From Clostridia bacterium (GTDB lineage Bacteria > Bacillota > Clostridia > Oscillospirales > CAG-272), in the NCBI GenBank assembly GCA_017961575.1, contig JAGCXA010000037.1:1-56027 (forward strand): 56,027 nucleotides of DNA, written 5' to 3'. The notes beneath the pieces were generated by a model. It saw only the letters and a list, made by a program, of their open reading frames with translations. It searched no databases and had not been told where the DNA came from. A program made the translations under genes and the position numbers. Of the stretch, positions 1-6,887 are shown piece after piece. Each line of letters starts with the position of its first letter. Position 1 is the first letter of the stretch.

Positions 1-86
1 CAAACCGAGATAGAGTTCGACGTCTGACGGAGTTCCGGGTCAGCGGTCAGATTTCCGATCAGGATCGCCTTGTTAAAACTCGCCAT
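1..86 (-). CDS. ssb: Single-stranded DNA-binding protein, N-terminal fragment
   Basis: Only the first 28 or so codons are inside the window; the rest lies beyond base 1. The visible protein begins MASFNKAILIGNLTADPELR, the typical opening of bacterial SSB (first OB-fold strand, with the NLTADPELR turn). An AAGGAGA ribosome binding site lies about 8 bases before the ATG at 84-86. The gene follows rpsF by 20 bases on the same strand, matching the widespread rpsF-ssb-rpsR operon, so rpsR is expected next outside the window. SSB coats single-stranded DNA during replication and repair. The start and family are secure; completeness cannot be judged. Confidence 0.9.
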   Translation of the reverse strand, partial: MASFNKAILIGNLTADPELRQTSNSISV

Positions 87-106
87 GTTCGTTTGTCTCC
101 TTTCGA

Positions 107-568
107 TTATTCGGCTTTGTCTTCGGATGCGGCGGGCTCGGTCGCCTCAGCGGCGGGAGCTTCTTCCGCTACGGGAGTTTCCGCGACAGCGGGAGCTTCT
201 TCCGTTTTCGCTTCCGCTTCGACTGCCTCTTCGGCAACGACTGCGGGAGCCGGAACGGCGGAAGCCGGCGCGCCTTCGATCTTCTTCGTGGTCATGGAAC
301 GAATGATGCCGTCGGTAATACCGAGCACACGTTCAAACTCACGAGGGAAGGAAGGCTCGCTCTTGTAGGAAACGAGGACGTAGTACCCTTCGGGAATATA
401 GTTGATCGGGTACGCAAGCCGCCGTTTCCCCCACTCGTTGACCGACTCGAGTTCACCGTTGTCGGAAACGAGCGTCGAGAACTTTGCCACGATCTCTTTC
501 ATCTCTTCTTCGGAGAGATTACCGCTGATCACGTACAGAGTCTCGTAGGAAATGAGCTTTTTCTCCAT
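107..568 (-). CDS. rpsF: 30S ribosomal protein S6 with acidic C-terminal tail
   Basis: The first ~97 residues are a standard S6 domain (YETLYVISGNLSEEE near the N terminus, then NEWGKRRLAYPINY and GYYVLVSYKSEP); S6 binds S18 on the platform of the 30S subunit. Residues ~98-153 form an extra Ala/Glu/Pro-rich, strongly acidic tail with no recognisable fold, making the protein about half again as long as the usual 95-100 residues. The ATG at 566-568 has an AAGGAGG site 11 bases upstream. It is first gene of the rpsF-ssb operon behind a consensus promoter, and its leader can fold so as to cover the ribosome binding site, which suggests autoregulation by S6:S18. Whether the tail is functional is unknown. 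Confidence 0.95.
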   Translation of the reverse strand: MEKKLISYETLYVISGNLSEEEMKEIVAKFSTLVSDNGELESVNEWGKRRLAYPINYIPEGYYVLVSYKSEPSFPREFERVLGITDGIIRSMTTKKIEGAPASAVPAPAVVAEEAVEAEAKTEEAPAVAETPVAEEAPAAEATEPAASEDKAE

Positions 569-643
569 TCTGAATACACCTCCTTATGGTCATTCGGCCA
601 CAATCGCGTTGTGGCAAGGAGCAGGATCTTTGATCCGTGCTGA
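569..643 (-). ncRNA. Candidate S6:S18-binding leader of rpsF
   Basis: On the minus-strand transcript the leader can form an outer stem in which CTCCTT (616-621) pairs with AAGGAG of the rpsF ribosome binding site (580-585). Enclosed is a 7-bp hairpin, GCCACAA (609-615) with TTGTGGC (597-603) around loop CGCGA. A CCG (595-597) sits directly 3' of that hairpin, in the unpaired strand between the stems. An apical hairpin, an asymmetric loop with CCG and an outer stem touching the start region is the known layout of the bacterial rpsF leader bound by S6:S18. The pairings are visible; the family assignment is inference. Confidence 0.6.
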
Positions 644-649
644 TTTAGA

Positions 650-678
650 ATTATAACAGAAAAGGAAAGGGTTGTCAA
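650..678 (-). promoter_or_regulatory. Promoter of rpsF-ssb operon
   Basis: Reading the minus strand, TTGACA (673-678) and TATAAT (650-655) are separated by exactly 17 bases, a perfect match to the vegetative sigma-A consensus. Transcription would begin near 643 and give a leader of about 75 bases. No clear terminator with a T-run separates this promoter from the end of the AI-2E gene at 723, so some read-through from upstream is possible. Confidence 0.85.
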
Positions 679-722
679 GTGCCGGAGTATTACTTTTTAT
701 ATTTTATTCAGTAAACCGGCAA

Positions 723-1940
723 TCAGGGCGTCCCTGGTTCCGGTTCGGGTTCCGATTCGGGTTCCGGTTCCGGAAGTTCCGTGAGCGTCAGGTAGAATTC
801 GTCGTTGGTCGGGCGTCCTCTTTCAAGCAGACGGCGGGTCTCTGCGTTTTCCGTCAGCGCGTGGATCGAGGCGAAGAGCGGCACGGCGAAAAGGAATCCG
901 AAAAAGCCGAACAGACCGCCGAAGAAAAGCGAGAGACAGACCGTCAGCCCGACGTTGGGACGCAGACGCTTCCGCAGGAAGATCGGTTCCGCCAGAATGC
1001 AGTAGAGCAGATGCAGAAGGAAGAGAATGAGGAAGAGCGGGAGCGCGTGCGGTCGGTTCAGAACCAGCATCACGGCGGGGAGCAGAACGACGAGCAGGAT
1101 CATCCCGTAATCCGGCATCATATCGAAGGCGAACACAAGAATGGTGATCAGCGCGCGGAACGGGATGCCGAAGATCAGGCAGAGAAGATAGGTGATGAGC
1201 GAAAGCAGAATTGACGAGACGACCTTGACCGAAAGATACTCCATAAAATAGAGATAAGTGCGTTTCGCTCCGGCGTAAAACCGGGTCGAGATCTTACCCG
1301 GAAGCCGGGAGACGAGGATCTTCGACGTGATGGAGGTGATGACGCGGCGGAAGAGCAGGCAATATGCCGCGAGAACGAATCCGAGAAAGATCGCGGACGC
1401 TTCGTTCGCGATGTTCGAGACGTATCGCGCCGCGAACGCCGTCAGCGACTGTTCGCCCGTCGGGGAGAACACGTCGGTCAGATAATCGACGAGCGATTCG
1501 TAGATCGGAAGCAGGATCTCGGAATCCTTCACGTTCGTTTCGATCCATTCGCGGGAGGCGGCGACGGCGGGGGAAAGATCCGCCTGCAATTCGGTAAAAC
1601 TCTTGGACAGCGAAGGAATGATCGAGAAAACGAAGAGGAACAGAACCGCGAGAAGCAACAGTTCCGCGAGGATCACGGCGAAGACTCTTGCAAGCGGAAG
1701 CCGTTTCTGCGTCTTGAAAACGTGCCGGGTCAAAAACCGCTCGAAAAAGCGCATCGGCGGGATGCTGATGAAGGCGAAGAGGATCGCGTAGAAAACGCAC
1801 TTGATCTTGCCGAAAAACCAACTGAATCCCGCGAAGACCGAGGGAAGGTTGAAGATGAACGCCGCGTAGAGCAATCCGAATGAAATGATGATGAGAGCGT
1901 ACGCCGCATAAGTGTTGTACTTCGTGTTGTTGAGTTTCAT
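723..1940 (-). CDS. AI-2E-family transporter (second of tandem pair)
   Basis: A 405-residue polytopic membrane protein of the AI-2E family (PF01594, formerly UPF0118). Hydrophobic segments start near residues 12, 35, 90, 180, 230, 255, 290 and 330, about eight in all, with the family's paired helices near the C terminus. The last 25 residues are a Pro/Glu repeat (PEPEPESEPEPEP). Members include putative autoinducer-2 exporters and Na+/H+ antiporters, so the substrate cannot be named. Its ATG overlaps the stop of the upstream paralogue by 4 bases (ATGA), so the two are translationally coupled. They are too diverged to be a recent duplication: their N termini and tails differ entirely. Confidence 0.85.
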   Translation of the reverse strand: MKLNNTKYNTYAAYALIIISFGLLYAAFIFNLPSVFAGFSWFFGKIKCVFYAILFAFISIPPMRFFERFLTRHVFKTQKRLPLARVFAVILAELLLLAVLFLFVFSIIPSLSKSFTELQADLSPAVAASREWIETNVKDSEILLPIYESLVDYLTDVFSPTGEQSLTAFAARYVSNIANEASAIFLGFVLAAYCLLFRRVITSITSKILVSRLPGKISTRFYAGAKRTYLYFMEYLSVKVVSSILLSLITYLLCLIFGIPFRALITILVFAFDMMPDYGMILLVVLLPAVMLVLNRPHALPLFLILFLLHLLYCILAEPIFLRKRLRPNVGLTVCLSLFFGGLFGFFGFLFAVPLFASIHALTENAETRRLLERGRPTNDEFYLTLTELPEPEPESEPEPEPGTP

Positions 1941-3331
1941 CCTTCGCCCTCCGTTTCATTTTCTTTCGGGGGCTCGGAGTCGGAAACGTCTGCGGCGCAC
2001 TCGGTTTCCTCGCCGTCGGGTGCGACGGGCGCGCCGGCGTCCGCTTCCGCCGGAACGCCGTCGGATATTTCGTCGACGGGTTCGGAGGTTTCCTCGGGGA
2101 CGGTCTCGGACGTGGCGGGGAGTTCCGCGACGATCGTTTCGGTAAAGCGTTCCTCCGTCACGCCGACCGACTCTTCAAAGACGTTCAGAGGGTTCAGGTC
2201 GGAGTAGGCGGCGGTTTCGGTCGGCAGATTGCGCTTCGAGAGCCGTTTCTCGGTGTGCTCCTTGACGATGGTATAGAGCACGCTGAACAGCGGCGCGCCG
2301 ATCAGCATTCCGACGAAACCGAAGAAACTGCCCATGATCGTGATCGAGATCACGACCCAGAGCGACTTGATCCCGAGGGCGTTTCCGACGATCTTCGGAC
2401 CGATGATGTTGCCGTCGACCTGCTGAATGATGAGGATGATGACGGCGATCCAGACCGCCTTGACGGGACTTTCGGTCAGAACGAGGATCACGCAGGGAAC
2501 CGCGCCGATGATCGGACCGAAATAGGGAATGATATTGGTGATGCAGATCACGGCGGCGAGCAGGGGATAGTAGGGCATACGGAAGATCCAGAACACGGCG
2601 AAAGAGATCACGCCGACGATGAGGGAATCGAAGATCTTGCCGATGAAAAACCGCCCGAACGTGCGGTCGGCGAGACGCGCGACCCGCATCGTGGCGTTGA
2701 AGCGTTTGGGTTTCAGGAGGGCGGCGAGCAGTTTCTTGATCGAGGATTGCAGATGTTCCTTATGAAGCAGGACGAAGAAGGAAATGAAGAATCCGAGAAG
2801 GAAGAGAAGCAGCCAGAGAGCGAGCTCCCCGCCGATCCTGCCGAGAAAAGACAGAAACGCGGCGGAATGTTCGCTGACCTGTTCGATCAACTTCTCGGAA
2901 TCCACGCCGAACGAATCGCCGATTTTGAGGATCGTGCTTTGGATAAAATCCGAGGTGCTGTCGACGATCACGCCGTAGTTTTTGACGATCTGCGGGAAGA
3001 TCAAAAGCCCGATGAGAAAGAGGATCAGCGCGACGATCAGATACGAGATCACAAGCGAAAGGATCCGGCGCAGAACGGGGGTGAGCCGCCCCTTTTTCGG
3101 ATGGATCGGACCGATCACGCGCCGTTCGATCAGTTTGAGAAGCGGGTTGATGATGTAGGCGAGCGAGAGCCCGTATACGATCGGAGAGATCACGCGCAGG
3201 AAGGTCCTGAGCGCCGCGTAAACGACCCCGATATGCACGACGAGAGAAATGCCGGTCAGCGCGATCGCGAGAACGGCACAGGCGTAGATCGCCTCGGTCG
3301 TATTCTTTTTGTTCCAATGAATTTTGAACAT
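1937..3331 (-). CDS. AI-2E-family transporter with long acidic tail (first of tandem pair)
   Basis: A 464-residue member of the AI-2E permease family. The membrane part spans about residues 15-360, with family features such as the segment ITNIIPYFGPIIGAVP (near residue 255) and QQVDGNIIGPKIVG (near residue 295). After residue ~365 comes a ~95-residue low-complexity tail rich in Glu, Pro, Ala and Thr, predicted cytoplasmic and disordered. The ATG at 3331 follows a modest GAAGGGG site and lies 33 bases downstream of a good promoter. It forms a two-gene operon with the paralogue downstream. Substrate unknown; the family includes YdgG/TqsA-like proteins and peptidoglycan-linked members in Firmicutes. 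Confidence 0.87.
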   Translation of the reverse strand: MFKIHWNKKNTTEAIYACAVLAIALTGISLVVHIGVVYAALRTFLRVISPIVYGLSLAYIINPLLKLIERRVIGPIHPKKGRLTPVLRRILSLVISYLIVALILFLIGLLIFPQIVKNYGVIVDSTSDFIQSTILKIGDSFGVDSEKLIEQVSEHSAAFLSFLGRIGGELALWLLLFLLGFFISFFVLLHKEHLQSSIKKLLAALLKPKRFNATMRVARLADRTFGRFFIGKIFDSLIVGVISFAVFWIFRMPYYPLLAAVICITNIIPYFGPIIGAVPCVILVLTESPVKAVWIAVIILIIQQVDGNIIGPKIVGNALGIKSLWVVISITIMGSFFGFVGMLIGAPLFSVLYTIVKEHTEKRLSKRNLPTETAAYSDLNPLNVFEESVGVTEERFTETIVAELPATSETVPEETSEPVDEISDGVPAEADAGAPVAPDGEETECAADVSDSEPPKENETEGEG

Positions 3332-3363
3332 AACGGCCCCTTCCGATGTTTATCGCCGATAAC

Positions 3364-3392
3364 ATTATATAATAAAAAAAGTGGTTTTTCAA
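3364..3392 (-). promoter_or_regulatory. Promoter of AI-2E transporter pair
   Basis: On the minus strand TTGAAA (3387-3392) is followed after 17 bases by TATAAT (3364-3369). The spacer is strongly A/T-rich (a run of seven T). It is back to back with the nadC promoter; the two -35 elements are 52 bases apart. Confidence 0.8.
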
Positions 3393-3444
3393 GTCGTTTG
3401 CGAAAAAAGGGACGGGGGCGGATGAGTTTTATTTGCGAGAGGAG

Positions 3445-3473
3445 TTGCAATTCGCGAAAGAATGTTGTATAAT
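3445..3473 (+). promoter_or_regulatory. Promoter of nadC-nadB-ispE operon
   Basis: TTGCAA (3445-3450), a 17-base spacer and TATAAT (3468-3473) form a near-consensus sigma-A promoter. The transcript would start near 3480, giving a ~70-base leader before nadC. I looked for a niacin-repressor (NiaR) operator or an NAD-binding riboswitch in this leader and saw neither. Confidence 0.8.
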
Positions 3474-3548
3474 CTATCGTGATAAACTGCGGGATTTCGG
3501 GGATTGCGGTTTCCGAGCCGTCGCACGAAAAAAGAAAAGGAAAGCATA

Positions 3549-4403
3549 ATGAAAGAACTGCTTATGTCGGACGACGTCGAACGCCTGATCCGTACCGCGC
3601 TTCGCGAGGATATCGGAACGGGAGATATCACGACGATGTCGACGGTCAGCCCGGACGCCGTGATCTCGGGGCATTACATCGCGAAAGAGGACGGGATCAT
3701 CTGCGGGCTTGACGTCGTGCGCCGCGTCTTCGACGCACTCGACGCTGACGTTCGGTACGAGCCGATCTGCTCCGACGGAGACCGGGTCGCGCGCGGCGAC
3801 GAGATCGCGAAGGTCTCCGGCAACGCCGTCGCCATCCTGTCCGGGGAGCGCGTCGGACTGAACCTTCTGCAACACTTGTCCGGGATCGCGACCTATACGA
3901 GACGGCTGGTCGATTCGGTCAGCGACACGAAGGTCCGGATCACCGAAACGAGAAAAACAACCCCCGGGCTTCGGGTGCTTGAAAAGTACGCCGTCAGGAT
4001 CGGAGGGGGCGTAAGCCATCGGTTCGGTCTCTCGGACGGCATCTTAATCAAGGATAACCACATCGTCGCCGCCGGCGGGATCACCGCCGCGGTGCAGAGC
4101 GCGCGCCTTCGCGCGCCTCACACGCTGAAAATCGAGGTCGAGACCGAAACCCTCGATCAGGTCCGCGAGGCGATCGCGGCGGGCGCCGACATCATTATGC
4201 TCGACAATATGGACTGCCCGACGATGGTCGAGGCGATCGGGATCATCGCGGGTCGCGCCGTTACCGAGGCGTCGGGGAATATGGGTCAGCGCGACCTTCT
4301 CGAAGTGGCGAAGACCGGGGTCGACGTCATCAGCGTCGGCGCGCTCACGCACTCTGTCAAGGCGCTGGATATCAGTTTGAAATTCACCTCGTTGAAGAAT
4401 TAA
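3549..4403 (+). CDS. nadC: Nicotinate-nucleotide diphosphorylase (quinolinate phosphoribosyltransferase)
   Basis: Converts quinolinate and PRPP to nicotinate mononucleotide, the last de novo step before the shared NAD pathway. The 284 residues match the family length (270-290). Seen are the N-terminal LREDIGTGDIT motif, the catalytic-site stretch ETRKTTPGLRVLEKYAV (near residue 137), GGGVSHRFGLSDGILIKDNH, and IMLDNM near the C terminus. The start at 3549 follows AAAGGAAA; an in-frame ATG at 3504 would add 15 residues without homology and lacks a good site. It is first in an operon with nadB 24 bases downstream. nadA (quinolinate synthase), usually beside them, is not in the window. Confidence 0.95.
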   Translation: MKELLMSDDVERLIRTALREDIGTGDITTMSTVSPDAVISGHYIAKEDGIICGLDVVRRVFDALDADVRYEPICSDGDRVARGDEIAKVSGNAVAILSGERVGLNLLQHLSGIATYTRRLVDSVSDTKVRITETRKTTPGLRVLEKYAVRIGGGVSHRFGLSDGILIKDNHIVAAGGITAAVQSARLRAPHTLKIEVETETLDQVREAIAAGADIIMLDNMDCPTMVEAIGIIAGRAVTEASGNMGQRDLLEVAKTGVDVISVGALTHSVKALDISLKFTSLKN

Positions 4404-4427
4404 AAGAAGGATCGAAAGAGGAACCGT

Positions 4428-5987
4428 ATGAGACGCTACCTTCTTCAATTTGACGCCGAAAAGCTCGAACAGATCAAGACCGACGTCCTGATCGTCGGAA
4501 GCGGGATCGCCGGGCTTTACGCCGCCTTGCACGTTTCGGAAAAACTCTCCTGTATGGTCATAACCAAGACCGATAAGATCGAGAAGAGCAATTCCTGGCT
4601 TGCGCAGGGCGGGATCGCCGCGGTCATCTCCCCGAACGACAACATCGAGTCTCACGTCGCCGACACGCTCGAAGCGGGCGCGGGACTCTGCAACGAGGAG
4701 GCGGTCCGCGTCCTCGTCTCGGAGGGACCCGAAAACATCCGCGAACTCGTCGAGATGGACGTCCCCTTCGACACCAACCCGGAGGGAGAGTTGCAAATCG
4801 GACGCGAGGGCGGTCATTCCTGCCGTCGGATCGTCCATTGCGGCGGCGATGCGACGGGGCGCGAGACGACCAAGCGTCTCGGTCAACTCGTCCTCGACCG
4901 TCCGAACGTCGAGGTGCGTTTCAACACCTATCTGATCGATATTCTCACCGAAAACGGCGCCGTCGTCGGCGCTCTGATCTTTGACGGCGCACCGAAGATC
5001 GTCGTCTGCTCGAACGTCTTGCTCGCCACCGGCGGGATCGGGCATCTCTACCGCTATACGACCAATCCCCGCGGTTCGATCGGCGACGGCATCGCCGCCG
5101 CGCTTCGCGCCGGGGTCAAAACCGACCTGATGGAGATGGTACAGTTCCATCCCACGACCCTGATCTCCCACCGCGACAAGAGTCGGCTGTTCCTCATCAG
5201 CGAGGCGGTGCGCGGCGAGGGCGGAACGCTCCGCAATCTCGCGGGCGAACCGATCATGGAGAACGTCCATCGGTTGAAGGATCTTGCGCCGCGCGACGTC
5301 GTGACGCGCGCGATCCTCGCCGATATGGAGCGGACGGGGGACGAATACGCCCTGCTCGACGTCTCGAATATGACCGAGGAGTTCTTCTCGCACCGGTTCC
5401 CGACGATCTACGCCCGCTGCAAAGAAGAGGGGATCGACGTTCCGACGCAGCCCATCCCGATCCATCCCGCACAGCACTACTTTATGGGCGGAATCTCAAC
5501 CGACCTGAACGGAATGACGAACATCGACGGGCTGTACGCCGCCGGAGAATGCGCCTGCACCGGGATCCACGGCGCGAACCGACTCGCCAGCAACTCGATG
5601 CTCGAATGCCTGGTGTTCGGCCGCCGCGTCGCGCGACATATCGACGAATGCACCCGGCAGGGGCGCGACCGCCTTACGATCACGGGGGACGCGCCGACGG
5701 GCGACGCCATCGTTCCGCGCGCAGAGATCTCCTGCAAGCACGAAATGCTCCGCAAACTGATGAGCAAGTACGTCGGCGCCGTCAAAACGATGGAAGGACT
5801 GTCCTTTGCGAAGCGAGAACTCGACAAGTCGTTCAAAGAACTGAGTGAAGCGACCCTCGCGACGGTCGAGGACTTCGAGCTTTTCAATATGGGGACCGTC
5901 GCGAACGCGATCATAACCGCCGCGCTCGAAAGACCGCACAGCGTGGGCGCGCACTATATCGTCGATGAAAACGGTAATCCGCTCTGA
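4428..5987 (+). CDS. nadB: L-aspartate oxidase
   Basis: FAD-dependent oxidation of L-aspartate to iminoaspartate, first step of de novo NAD synthesis. At 519 residues it is the usual size. Visible motifs: the FAD-binding GSGIAGLYAAL near residue 24, NSWLAQGGIAA near 57, QFHPTTL near 235, HPAQHYFMGGI near 345 and the C-terminal FAD-contacting GLYAAGECACTGIHGANRLA near 368, followed by the helical succinate-dehydrogenase-type C-terminal domain. A GAGGAA site precedes the ATG. It lies between nadC and ispE, overlapping ispE by 23 bases, so it is part of one polycistronic message. Assignment over other flavoprotein subunits rests on the LAQGGIAA and GECACTGIHGANRLA signatures and on nadC next door. 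Confidence 0.95.
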   Translation: MRRYLLQFDAEKLEQIKTDVLIVGSGIAGLYAALHVSEKLSCMVITKTDKIEKSNSWLAQGGIAAVISPNDNIESHVADTLEAGAGLCNEEAVRVLVSEGPENIRELVEMDVPFDTNPEGELQIGREGGHSCRRIVHCGGDATGRETTKRLGQLVLDRPNVEVRFNTYLIDILTENGAVVGALIFDGAPKIVVCSNVLLATGGIGHLYRYTTNPRGSIGDGIAAALRAGVKTDLMEMVQFHPTTLISHRDKSRLFLISEAVRGEGGTLRNLAGEPIMENVHRLKDLAPRDVVTRAILADMERTGDEYALLDVSNMTEEFFSHRFPTIYARCKEEGIDVPTQPIPIHPAQHYFMGGISTDLNGMTNIDGLYAAGECACTGIHGANRLASNSMLECLVFGRRVARHIDECTRQGRDRLTITGDAPTGDAIVPRAEISCKHEMLRKLMSKYVGAVKTMEGLSFAKRELDKSFKELSEATLATVEDFELFNMGTVANAIITAALERPHSVGAHYIVDENGNPL

Positions 5988-6855
5988 AGGTCGGATCGTC
6001 CGGGTCGAAGAGACCGCCCCCGCGAAGGTCAACCTGATCCTTTCGGTGGGGGGGAAACGCCCGGACGGATACCACGAGATCGTTTCTTTGATGGAAACCG
6101 TCTCGCTTTCTGACAGATTGACGGTTTCGGTCGGCGACGGCGTTCTGCCCGGAATTAAGTTGTCAATATTGGGCAAATATCCCGTTCCGGAAGACCGGAC
6201 GAACCTTGTGATCCGCGCCGCGGAGGCATTTCTCGCAAGGATCGAACGGAGTTTCGACCTATCGATTCGACTCGAAAAGAATATTCCGACCGAGGCGGGG
6301 CTCGGCGGCGGGAGCGCCGACGCCGCGGCGACGCTTCGCGCTCTGAATGCGATCGCCGGAACGCCCCTGTCCGCGGACGATCTGCTTGACCTTGCCGCGT
6401 CTGTCGGCGCCGACGTCGCTTTCTGCCTTTACGGCGGGACGGCGATCTGCACCGGGATCGGGGAAAAGATCGAACCGATCGGCAAACCGGCGCACCGTTA
6501 CTACGCCGTCGTAAAAGGCGCCGATCGCGTATCCACCCCCGCCGCCTACCGCGCGCTCGACGGGATCGGAGCGCGGAAAACCGCAGCGCCGACAAGGGAC
6601 GAACTGATCGCCCTTGCTCGCGGCGCGGACGTCCGTTTGTTCAACGATTTTGAGGCGGCGGTGTTTCCCGTCTGTCCCGGGATCGCCGGGATCAAGGCGC
6701 GTCTGCTCTCTCTCGGGGCGAAAAGCACCCTGATGTCCGGGAGCGGCGCCGCCGTCTTCGGTCTTTTTCCGGACGCCGCGTCGGCGAAGCGTGCCGCGGC
6801 AGCGTTTCCCGACGCAGACGCCTTTGCCGTCGAAAGCGTCGCGCGGTATGAGTGA
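5965..6855 (+). CDS. ispE: 4-diphosphocytidyl-2-C-methyl-D-erythritol kinase
   Basis: GHMP-family kinase phosphorylating the 2-hydroxyl of CDP-ME in the non-mevalonate isoprenoid pathway. 296 residues, as expected. Motifs: PAKVNLILSVGGKRPDGYHEI near residue 20, the ATP-binding glycine-rich PTEAGLGGGSADAA near 110, and the C-terminal LMSGSGAAVFGLF near 255. The ATG lies inside the nadB 3' end (23-base overlap), implying translational coupling. The gene is more commonly found near the purR/spoVG region, so its place after nadB is a local arrangement. An in-frame GTG three codons in is a possible alternative start. Confidence 0.95.
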   Translation: MKTVIRSEGRIVRVEETAPAKVNLILSVGGKRPDGYHEIVSLMETVSLSDRLTVSVGDGVLPGIKLSILGKYPVPEDRTNLVIRAAEAFLARIERSFDLSIRLEKNIPTEAGLGGGSADAAATLRALNAIAGTPLSADDLLDLAASVGADVAFCLYGGTAICTGIGEKIEPIGKPAHRYYAVVKGADRVSTPAAYRALDGIGARKTAAPTRDELIALARGADVRLFNDFEAAVFPVCPGIAGIKARLLSLGAKSTLMSGSGAAVFGLFPDAASAKRAAAAFPDADAFAVESVARYE

Positions 6856-6887
6856 AAAAATAGTTTTAAAGAAAGGAAGTGTTCCCC

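Noticed and set aside
679-722. Terminator between the AI-2E pair and the rpsF promoter
   Set aside because: GCCGG/CCGGC arms exist but the stem is broken and no T-run follows.
3474-3548. NAD-related riboswitch or NiaR operator before nadC
   Set aside because: The leader shows no stable hairpin pair and no inverted repeat of the NiaR type.
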